A stretch of DNA of 38,951 nt. Source: Gemmatimonadota bacterium (lineage in GTDB: Bacteria > Gemmatimonadota > Gemmatimonadetes > JACCXV01 > JAHWKZ01). The stretch spans positions 1 to 38,951 of the forward strand of contig JAHWKZ010000003.1 in the NCBI GenBank assembly GCA_019347645.1, in the 5' to 3' direction. The translations under genes and the position numbers were made by a program. Shown piece by piece: positions 8,439 to 13,687 of the stretch (positions within the stretch are counted from its first letter, which is position 1; each line of letters starts with the position of its first letter). Under the pieces are notes generated by a model. That model had not been told where the DNA came from and did no database searches. It saw only the letters and a program-made list of their open reading frames with translations.

Positions 8439-8965
8439 CAGTCGAGGCAGATGGCGTAGAGGGAGAAGTGCTCGATCGGGACGACGACCGCGCCCAGGCT
8501 TTCGTCGTACGCGCCGCCGATCACCGTCCAGTCGTTCCCCTCGTCGGAGGCCCCGGCGATCGCGAGGCGGGCCGGGTCCACGCCCAACGCCTCGGGATCC
8601 ACCTGGATCGTCAGCGTGGCGGCCGTGTCGAACGTCAGGCCGCTCGGGCCGAACTTGTACCTGAACTGGTCGGTCTCACGTCCCTTCATGGAGATGGAGA
8701 CCTCCTGGACAAGCGCCCCGCTGGGGACATCGAGGCGACCGCCGTCGACGGAGATCGAGCCCCCGTGCGGGCCGATCTTCTGGACCACCGTCTGGGAGGC
8801 GATCTTCAGCCCGCCGGGGACGACGAGCAGGTCGACGCCGTTGACGGTGACCGTCCGGGGTGCCGGCTGCGGGACCCCGGTCGGACCGGGATCGGACTCG
8901 CAGGCGGTGAAGACGAGCGCGAGGGCGAGCGCCGTGGCGCCGTGGATGATCGAACGTAGGGTCAT
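8438..8965 (-). CDS. Lipoprotein with ZU5-like domain (paralog A)
   Basis: This 175-aa protein starts with a lipoprotein signal peptide: basic 'MTLRS', hydrophobic 'GATALALALVF', then the lipobox FTAC with Cys about residue 20. The mature part begins with a Pro-rich linker and 'TVTVNGVDLLVV', followed by a ZU5-like segment 'GGSISVDGGRLDVPSGALVQEVSISM...KFGPSGLTFDTAATLTIQ', and ends 'HFSLYAICLD'. It is the more divergent of three paralogs in the island. It starts 22 bases after paralog B with a GAACAGGAGAACG ribosome site, so it is in operon 1. Function unknown; it is predicted to be anchored in the outer or inner membrane facing the periplasm or surface. Confidence 0.85.
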   Translation of the reverse strand: MTLRSIIHGATALALALVFTACESDPGPTGVPQPAPRTVTVNGVDLLVVPGGLKIASQTVVQKIGPHGGSISVDGGRLDVPSGALVQEVSISMKGRETDQFRYKFGPSGLTFDTAATLTIQVDPEALGVDPARLAIAGASDEGNDWTVIGGAYDESLGAVVVPIEHFSLYAICLD

Positions 8966-8987
8966 TTCGTTCTCCTGTTCTCCGGAT

Positions 8988-9539
8988 CTACCGGACGCAG
9001 AGGGCGTAGCGCGAGAAGTGCTGGATCTCGACGGACACCGAGTTGGCGGCCGCATCGTATGCGCCGCCGACCACCTGCCAGTCGTCCACGTCGTCGTGGG
9101 CGCCGGCGATCGCGAGCTGCGACGGGTCGATCCCGTCGAGATTCGCTTTGTCGGCCGAGATCGTGAGCACCGCCGCCGGGTCGAACTGCAACCCGTTGGG
9201 GCCGAACTTGAACGACACGTAGCCGTCGTTTTCGGCCTTCATGGTGATCGTCACGTCGTCCGGGATCGATCCCGGGACCACCTCCAGAGAGGCGTCCTTG
9301 TTGCTGATCGTGGCGCCGTCCTGCGCGTTCACCCGCTGCGCCGTCGCAGCATTGTTCGCGACGAACAGCCCGCGCTGGCTGGGGACCACGGTGACGAGTC
9401 GCACGCCGTTGACCTGTACGGTCGGAGAGGCGTCCGGTGGATTGGGAGTGACCGGCACATCGGTCGTCTCGCACGCGGCGAGACCGAGGATGGCCAGCCC
9501 GAGGACCGCCCGAGTGAAGGGCTTGAGGAAGTGGATCAT
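8988..9539 (-). CDS. Lipoprotein with ZU5-like domain (paralog B), first gene of riboswitch operon 1
   Basis: This 183-aa protein has a signal peptide 'MIHFLKPFTRAVLGLAILGLAAC' with lipobox LAAC. The mature part has the linker 'TPNPPDASPTVQVNGV', a ZU5-like body ('DGATISNKDASLEVVPGSIPDDVTITM', 'KFGPNGLQFDPAAVLTIS'), then 'LAIAGAHDDVDDWQVVGG' and the terminal 'HFSRYALCVR'. It is very similar along its whole length to the lipoprotein at 12715-13269, and the similarity continues through the 5' leader, so the two arose by segmental duplication. A strong GAGGAGG ribosome site at 9546-9552 precedes it. It is directly downstream of a c-di-GMP-I riboswitch and a sigma-54 promoter. Confidence 0.88.
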   Translation of the reverse strand: MIHFLKPFTRAVLGLAILGLAACETTDVPVTPNPPDASPTVQVNGVRLVTVVPSQRGLFVANNAATAQRVNAQDGATISNKDASLEVVPGSIPDDVTITMKAENDGYVSFKFGPNGLQFDPAAVLTISADKANLDGIDPSQLAIAGAHDDVDDWQVVGGAYDAAANSVSVEIQHFSRYALCVR

Positions 9540-9707
9540 TGGCGACCTCCTCAGGTTTGGAACGATGTCCGCTCCGGCGAATTCCGGAGTCGGGACGATC
9601 GGTCGGGCGGCCCGGCCGTCCGTCCGGAAGACTTCTCCGGCGAGGACCCGTCGGCTTTGCGCCCCCCGCTCTCACGGGGTTTGCCCTTTTCCGAGGACGT
9701 CGTCGCG
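9537..9707 (-). repeat. Leader direct repeat, copy 1
   Basis: About 170 bases upstream of lipoprotein B are nearly identical to 13267-13437 upstream of lipoprotein C, with scattered substitutions and one single-base indel next to the start codon. Many changes fall in loops or preserve pairing (see findings). The repeat covers the riboswitch aptamer, the expression platform and the ribosome site. Confidence 0.9.
9603..9695 (-). promoter_or_regulatory. c-di-GMP-I (GEMM-I) riboswitch aptamer, copy 1
   Basis: Read on the minus strand, the RNA has the GEMM-I signature elements in order. These are GGGCAAACC (9678-9686), a P1b stem CCCCG/CGGGG capped by a GNRA loop (GAGA closed by U-G), and CGCAAAGCC (9653-9661). 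A second hairpin CCGGA/TCCGG follows, then GACGGCCGGGCCGCC, equivalent to the 'GgCCaGGuuGCC' strand of known members. Outer P1 pairing is UCGG with CCGA. The G in the AGGGCAAACC context fits the c-di-GMP type; cGAMP-type relatives have A there. Downstream, CTCCGG/CCGGAG can form an expression-platform hairpin before the GAGGAGG ribosome site. The polarity (on or off) is not evident. Confidence 0.9.
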
Positions 9708-9719
9708 CCCTATTAGCAA

Positions 9720-9735
9720 TGCAATCCACGTACCA
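9720..9735 (-). promoter_or_regulatory. Sigma-54 promoter of operon 1
   Basis: TGGTACGTGGATTGCA on the minus strand matches the -24/-12 consensus TGGCACGnnnnTTGCW at every fixed position but one (T for C, a common variant), with correct GG to GC spacing. It predicts a start near 9709, about 14 bases before the aptamer's first stem. That position independently supports both calls. Confidence 0.85.
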
Positions 9736-9921
9736 TAAATTTCAATAAACCTGTAAGTTATTATCATTGAATCGGATACATGGTGAAGCCTCGGGTCGGT
9801 TCTCGATCCCGAGCCGGAAGATCTGGAACGGGTCGTTACACCGCTACGTCTCGTGGCTGCCACGAATCGTTAGGGGTCGGTCGTCGGGGGGTGGGCCGCG
9901 CGACGAGCCGCGCGAACGGGA
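9736..9921. other. Intergenic region with inverted repeats upstream of the operon 1 promoter
   Basis: No gene is seen here. It is less GC-rich near 9736-9780 and contains two inverted repeats: TCGTGGC-T-GCCACGA at 9851-9865 and CTCGGG...CCCGAG at about 9790-9813. The motif AACGATTCGT (minus strand, 9862-9871) lies about 155 bases upstream of the predicted start, where sigma-54 activators usually bind. The inverted repeats could also serve as terminators for the HD-GYP operon. Confidence 0.5.
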
Positions 9922-11529
9922 TCAGGAGCGGGAGAGCTCCTCGTCGATCAAATCGGCGGAAACCTCGGGGAGCGAAGCGAACGTCTGGGCGAGCTCCTCC
10001 GGGCGCATGGCGCGCCCGGTGGCCGTCTTCTTCCCCACCCGATCCTTCCCGAACGACTCCCGGCGGGCGATCTCGACGAAGACGCCGGTGATCTCGGGAT
10101 CGGAGAGCGTCCCCCCGCTCATCTCGAGGTAGGTGAGGGTCTGCTCCCGGCTCCAGGGGTCGCGATAGGGACGGGCCGTACTCAGGGCGTCGAAGACGTC
10201 CGCGATCAGCAGGATCCGGGCCCCGAGGGGGATCCTCTCGCCCGCGAGGCCGTCGGGATAGCCCGTGCCGTCGTAGCGCTCGTGGTGGCCCCGGATCATC
10301 GACTCCACGTCCCACGGGAGTTCGAATCGCTTCAGGTGCTCGACCGCCAGCTCGGGGTGACGCTGGATCTCGGCCATCTCCCGCTCCGTCAACCGCCCTT
10401 CCTTGTTGAGGATCGCGGAATCGATCTCCAGCTTTCCGATGTCGTGGAGGTACCCGGCGACCAGGATCCCCTTCATCTGGTCGGGGCCGAACCCGAGGTC
10501 GCAGGCGATCGCCACCGCGTACTCGGCGACCCGGGCGCTGTGACCGTACAGGTAGGCCCCGCCGCGGGACTCCACCTGCCGCCCGAGCCGCTCGACGAGC
10601 TGCACGACCAGCGTCTCGAGGTCCCCGATCTTCTCCTCGAGGTCGGCCAGGTCGTGGGCCGCCTCCAGGAGCCGGAACAGCTTGAGGCTCCGGGCGAAGC
10701 TCTCCAGCGCGCTCCGATGCCTTCCTTTGGAGAGGTGGAGGTGGCCGAGCTCGCGCAGCGCCTCGGCCTCGGTGAGCGGAGCGTCCAGCTTCCTCCCCTG
10801 CCGGGCCGCCCGCTCGAAGTGCGCCCGGGCGAGTGCGATCTTGCCGCTCTTGCGAAAGATCTCGCCGTAGTGGCGGTACGCCTCCGCGATCCCCAGGGCG
10901 TCGTTCACCACCGTCAGCCGCTCGACCGCCTCGTCACAAGCGTCCCTCGCCTCGGACAGGCGCTCGGCTTCGATCTCGACCTCGGCGGCGTTCAGCGCGA
11001 TCAGTCCCACCAGCGCGTCATCGCCCGCCTCGATGGCGAGCCGGCGCGCCATGCGGTAGGAGCGGCTCGCCCCGCTCCAGCGCTTCTGGTCGGCGAGCAG
11101 GATCCCGAGGTTGTTCAGGGCCTGGGCCTCGCCGGCGAGGTCGCCGGCGCGATGGTGCGCGCGGCGCCCCTTCCAGTAGTACTCGAGGGCCCTCTCGAAG
11201 CGGCCGCGAACGTTGGCGACCGCTCCCAGGTTCAGCAGGGCGGCTCCCATCGCGGACGCGGAGTCGAGGGCGCGGGCGACTTCGAGCGCGTCCAGGAAGC
11301 GGCGTTCGGCGTCCCGGAGGTTGCCGCGCTCGAACTCCACGATCCCCAGCTCCGACAGGAACTCGGTGGTGGCGGACGCGGCTCCGTCAAGGACCGCCTG
11401 ACGCAGCCCGAGCACGGCACAGGCCTCGGCCTCGGACCAGCGGGCCTCGCGGCGGGCGGTGGAGGCCTTCTGCCGCAGGGCGGAAAGGGTCGGTCGGGGC
11501 GCTCCCCAGTGGTACGTCCGGAACGGCAT
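9922..11529 (-). CDS. TPR-HD-GYP protein, predicted c-di-GMP phosphodiesterase; last gene of riboswitch operon 2
   Basis: This is a 535-aa soluble protein. Residues 1 to about 300 are tetratricopeptide repeats resembling the neighbouring TPR proteins. A short helical linker follows, then an HD-GYP domain from about 325 to 465. All HD-GYP landmarks are present: HD at 362-363 ('YLHDIGKLEI'), 'RHPE' His391, 'HHERYDGTGYP' with His415-416 and GYP at 423-425, and 'IADVFDALSTARPYR'. Such domains hydrolyse c-di-GMP. I prefer the ATG at 11529, which follows the stop of a 20-codon ORF as TAAGGTGATG; an ATG at 11553 would overlap that ORF out of frame. The product degrades the predicted ligand of the riboswitch that heads its own operon. 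Confidence 0.92.
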   Translation of the reverse strand: MPFRTYHWGAPRPTLSALRQKASTARREARWSEAEACAVLGLRQAVLDGAASATTEFLSELGIVEFERGNLRDAERRFLDALEVARALDSASAMGAALLNLGAVANVRGRFERALEYYWKGRRAHHRAGDLAGEAQALNNLGILLADQKRWSGASRSYRMARRLAIEAGDDALVGLIALNAAEVEIEAERLSEARDACDEAVERLTVVNDALGIAEAYRHYGEIFRKSGKIALARAHFERAARQGRKLDAPLTEAEALRELGHLHLSKGRHRSALESFARSLKLFRLLEAAHDLADLEEKIGDLETLVVQLVERLGRQVESRGGAYLYGHSARVAEYAVAIACDLGFGPDQMKGILVAGYLHDIGKLEIDSAILNKEGRLTEREMAEIQRHPELAVEHLKRFELPWDVESMIRGHHERYDGTGYPDGLAGERIPLGARILLIADVFDALSTARPYRDPWSREQTLTYLEMSGGTLSDPEITGVFVEIARRESFGKDRVGKKTATGRAMRPEELAQTFASLPEVSADLIDEELSRS

Positions 11530-11533
11530 CACC

Positions 11534-11596
11534 TTACCGGACGCAGAGCGCATAGCGGATCGCCCGCGGCATCGTGTTCGGCCACAGAATCGACAT
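11534..11596 (-). pseudogene. 20-codon ORF ending in the lipoprotein C-terminal tail (probable remnant)
   Basis: A short frame of 20 codons starts with an ATG overlapping the upstream TPR stop as TGATG and ends TAA four bases before the HD-GYP start. Its last seven residues, RYALCVR plus stop, are identical to the C-termini of lipoproteins B and C. Over the last 24 bases, 21 match lipoprotein B, and the changes are at third codon positions. The upstream 13 residues are unrelated and lack a signal peptide. The simplest reading is that a lipoprotein gene once stood here and was deleted except for its tail. It may still work as a coupling leader for the HD-GYP gene. Confidence 0.7.
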
Positions 11597-12642
11597 CACG
11601 GCACCTCCATCGTGGGGGCTTCGAGCGCGGCCAGGCGCCTCTCGAGCCGCTCGGCTTCCGCCGTCGACCCGAGGGAGAGGTAGCATCGTCGAGATTGCCG
11701 CAATGCCCGTGCCGCTTCGTCGAACCGCTCCCGAGCGAGCTCGAGCTCCGCGAGCTCCGTCCAGGTCTCGGCCTCGGCCAGTGGCACGCGTCCGTCGGCG
11801 CTCCGTTCCAGCGCCTCTCGGAGGCAGGCGCGAGCCTCGTCCCAACGGCCTCCGGCGCGGGCGACCGCGCCCTGGAGGCAGACGGCGTCGGCGGCCAGCG
11901 GACCGTTCCCCAGCCGGGCGGCGATCTCGGCCGCCGTCGCCGCGACCGCGTGCGCCCGGATCGGCTCGTCGATGACGAGCGCGAGCCGGCCGCGGTTGAT
12001 CATCACCGTGGCGGCGAGCGTCAAGTCTCCGGTGCGCTTGCATTCCTCCAGCGCCCGGCCGTAGAACGCGTCCGCCTCGGCGACGCGGCCGTCCTCCATC
12101 AGGATCATTCCGAGGTTGTTCATGGCGCGCGCCCCGCACGGATGCCTCTCGAGCTCCTCGAAGTGTCGAAGGGCCCGGCGGAAGTGCTCCTCGGACCGCG
12201 CACGTTCGCCTCGGGCGGCCCACAGGGCGCCTTCGTTGTTCTCGATCTCCATCAGCAGGGAGAGATCCTCGACGCCTCCGGCGCTTTCGCGCGCGGCGCG
12301 GTAGCGGCGCTCGGCTTCCTCCCAGTTGCCGCGCTCGAACTCGAGCGCTCCCCGGGCGTTGTCGGCCAGCGCCAGCCGTCCGGCGTCTCCCATGCGCTCG
12401 GCGATCAGCCGACTCTCGGCCAGGTCGCGGAGCGCCTCCTGCCACTCGCCGAGGCGGATCCGGACGATCGCCGCGCCCCGAAGCGCGTCGGCTTCGGCGG
12501 CGGCCCCTTCCGGATGGAACCGGGCCGTCTCGACCGCGTCCTGGTAGGCGGTCAGGGCCTCTTCCCATCGCTCGCTCCGAGCGGCCGCCTCGGCGCGGGC
12601 GATCGCCGCGCGTGGCGTTTTGCTATCGTGTTCCTCGATCAT
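11596..12642 (-). CDS. TPR-repeat protein, second gene of riboswitch operon 2
   Basis: This 348-aa all-helical protein has tetratricopeptide repeats throughout, such as 'ERWEEALTAYQDAVETA', 'GNWEEAERRYRAARESA', 'ERARSEEHFRRALRHFEEL', 'GRVAEADAFYGRALEECKRTGD' and 'GRWDEARACLREALERS'. It is a paralog of the TPR protein at 7383-8438, sharing the block 'IENNEGA.WAARGERA' and 'MNNLGMIL..D.R..EA'. No signal peptide is present. A good ribosome site (AGGAAGGGG) precedes the ATG, 72 bases after the lipoprotein C stop. Placement just after a lipoprotein gene repeats the arrangement of operon 1. Confidence 0.85.
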   Translation of the reverse strand: MIEEHDSKTPRAAIARAEAAARSERWEEALTAYQDAVETARFHPEGAAAEADALRGAAIVRIRLGEWQEALRDLAESRLIAERMGDAGRLALADNARGALEFERGNWEEAERRYRAARESAGGVEDLSLLMEIENNEGALWAARGERARSEEHFRRALRHFEELERHPCGARAMNNLGMILMEDGRVAEADAFYGRALEECKRTGDLTLAATVMINRGRLALVIDEPIRAHAVAATAAEIAARLGNGPLAADAVCLQGAVARAGGRWDEARACLREALERSADGRVPLAEAETWTELAELELARERFDEAARALRQSRRCYLSLGSTAEAERLERRLAALEAPTMEVP

Positions 12643-12714
12643 CCGGCTGTCCCCTTCCTGGAGAGGGTCCTCGTTCCGTACTGCGACGGCTCGGAGAACG
12701 ATTCAGCGAAAGGT

Positions 12715-13269
12715 CTACCGGACACAGAGGGCGTAGCGCGAGAAGTGGAGGATCGGAACGGTAACGCTGTTGGTGAGCGGATCGTAGATCCCGCCGATCA
12801 CCTGCCAGTCGTCCACATCGTCCGAGGCCCCCGCGATCGCCAGCCTCGTCGGATCGATGTCGTCGAGGTCCGCCTTGTCGGCCGAGATGATCAGGGTCGC
12901 CGCCGGGTCGAACACCAGGCCGTTCGGGCCGAACTCGAAGCCCAGGATGTCGTCCTCGTCCTCCACCTCCATCCTGATAGTGGTGGCCTCGGGAATGGAG
13001 TTGGGCTGGACGATGAGCTGAGCGTCCTCGGCCGTCAGGGTCGCGCCTTCGGATACGTCCACCAGATCGACCTCCACCTCGTCATCGGCGAGGAACAGAC
13101 CGCGGGCCTCCGGCCGGACGGTGACGAGCTGCACGCCGTTGAAGGTCACGGTCGGTGGATCCGCCTCCGGCGCCGCGGGGGTGAAGCCCTGATCCTCGCA
13201 TGCGACGAGTCCGAGCACGGCCAGGGCGAGGATCGCCCGGCGGAAGGGCTTGATGAGGGAGCGGGTCAT
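12715..13269 (-). CDS. Lipoprotein with ZU5-like domain (paralog C), first gene of riboswitch operon 2
   Basis: This 184-aa protein has signal peptide 'MTRSLIKPFRRAILALAVLGLVAC' with lipobox LVAC. The mature protein has an acidic, Pro-rich linker, 'PTVTFNGVQLVTV', a ZU5-like body ('EGATLTAEDAQLIVQPNSIPEATTIRM', 'FEFGPNGLVFDPAATLIIS'), 'DDVDDWQVIGGIYDP' and the terminal 'HFSRYALCVR'. It is closely similar to lipoprotein B. A GAGGAGG ribosome site lies at 13277-13283. It is controlled by the second c-di-GMP-I riboswitch and sigma-54 promoter. Function unknown; predicted to be exported and lipid-anchored. Confidence 0.88.
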   Translation of the reverse strand: MTRSLIKPFRRAILALAVLGLVACEDQGFTPAAPEADPPTVTFNGVQLVTVRPEARGLFLADDEVEVDLVDVSEGATLTAEDAQLIVQPNSIPEATTIRMEVEDEDDILGFEFGPNGLVFDPAATLIISADKADLDDIDPTRLAIAGASDDVDDWQVIGGIYDPLTNSVTVPILHFSRYALCVR

Positions 13270-13437
13270 TTGGCGACCTCCTCAGGGTTGGAACGATGTC
13301 CGCCCCGGCGAGTTCCGGAGTCGGGACGATCGCTCGGGCGGCCCGGCCGTCCGTCCGGATGGCTTCTCCGGCGAGGACCCGTCGGCTTTGCGCCCCCCGC
13401 TCTCACGGGGTTTGCCCTTGACCGAGGATGTCGTCGG
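13267..13437 (-). repeat. Leader direct repeat, copy 2
   Basis: This is the second copy of the roughly 170-base leader described at 9537-9707. Between it and its sigma-54 promoter there is an extra GC-rich hairpin not found in copy 1. Confidence 0.9.
13333..13426 (-). promoter_or_regulatory. c-di-GMP-I (GEMM-I) riboswitch aptamer, copy 2
   Basis: It has the same architecture as copy 1: GGGCAAACC (13409-13417), a GAGA-capped P1b stem, CGCAAAGCC (13384-13392), the CCGGA/TCCGG hairpin, and GACGGCCGGGCCGCC. Outer P1 is a full CUCGG/CCGAG pair, slightly stronger than in copy 1. Differences from copy 1 fall in loops (for example GAAGCCA versus GAAGTCT) or preserve pairing in the downstream CTCCGG/CCGGGG hairpin, supporting a functional RNA. 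Confidence 0.9.
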
Positions 13438-13452
13438 CCCCATGACGGGGCC
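13436..13452 (-). other. 5'-terminal hairpin unique to leader copy 2
   Basis: GGCCCC-GTCAT-GGGGCC is a perfect 6-bp stem that would sit at the extreme 5' end of the operon 2 transcript (predicted start near 13454), ahead of the aptamer. It could protect the RNA end. It is absent from operon 1. Confidence 0.6.
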
Positions 13453-13464
13453 GCCCTACTCTTC

Positions 13465-13480
13465 AGCAACCTTCGTACCA
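13465..13480 (-). promoter_or_regulatory. Sigma-54 promoter of operon 2
   Basis: TGGTACGAAGGTTGCT on the minus strand fits TGGYACGnnnnTTGCW at all fixed positions. The N4 spacer and surrounding bases differ from the operon 1 promoter, while the -24 and -12 elements are kept, which argues for selection on this site. Confidence 0.87.
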
Positions 13481-13687
13481 GGTCCTTGCCGGCCCGTCGA
13501 AGCTGTTGGAAGACATAGACTTAGGCTTGCAGGGAAGATTTCATCGAGGCTCCCGAGCCGGGGCGGGAGTGTAACGCATCGTTCGACCCGGATCCCCGGG
13601 GGACCCGGCTAACCCGTTGATCGCCAGCAGGATGAGAGGAAAGCGGTGCGCCCGGAACGTTTCGTCGCAGTCGGAACGAAACGTGGA
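13481..13687. other. Intergenic region between operon 2 promoter and the sigma-54 activator gene
   Basis: No gene is seen. It contains an inverted repeat ACGTTTCGT...ACGAAACGT (13657-13665 and 13676-13684), a GGATCCCCGGGGGACC-type palindrome near 13594-13610, and an AACGATGCGT sequence (minus strand, 13574-13583), about 125 bases upstream of the predicted start. These could be activator binding sites or the terminator of the activator gene; no T run is visible. Confidence 0.5.

Noticed and set aside
9653..9686. Alternative riboswitch classes (cobalamin, c-di-GMP-II, plain terminator hairpin)
   Set aside because: The combination of GGGCAAACC, a GNRA-capped stem and CGCAAAGCC is specific to GEMM-I; no U tract follows for a terminator.
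10282..13518. Very long plus-strand open frame (over 1000 codons) opposite the TPR and HD-GYP genes
   Set aside because: It is antisense to well-supported genes and crosses their intergenic riboswitch. Its protein is rich in Arg, Gly and Pro with no domain, as expected from high-GC codon bias on the opposite strand.
13591..13611. GC-rich palindrome as a rho-independent terminator of the activator gene
   Set aside because: It can form a stem but no T tract follows on the minus strand, and it lies about 80 bases downstream of the stop, so I only list it within the intergenic entry.
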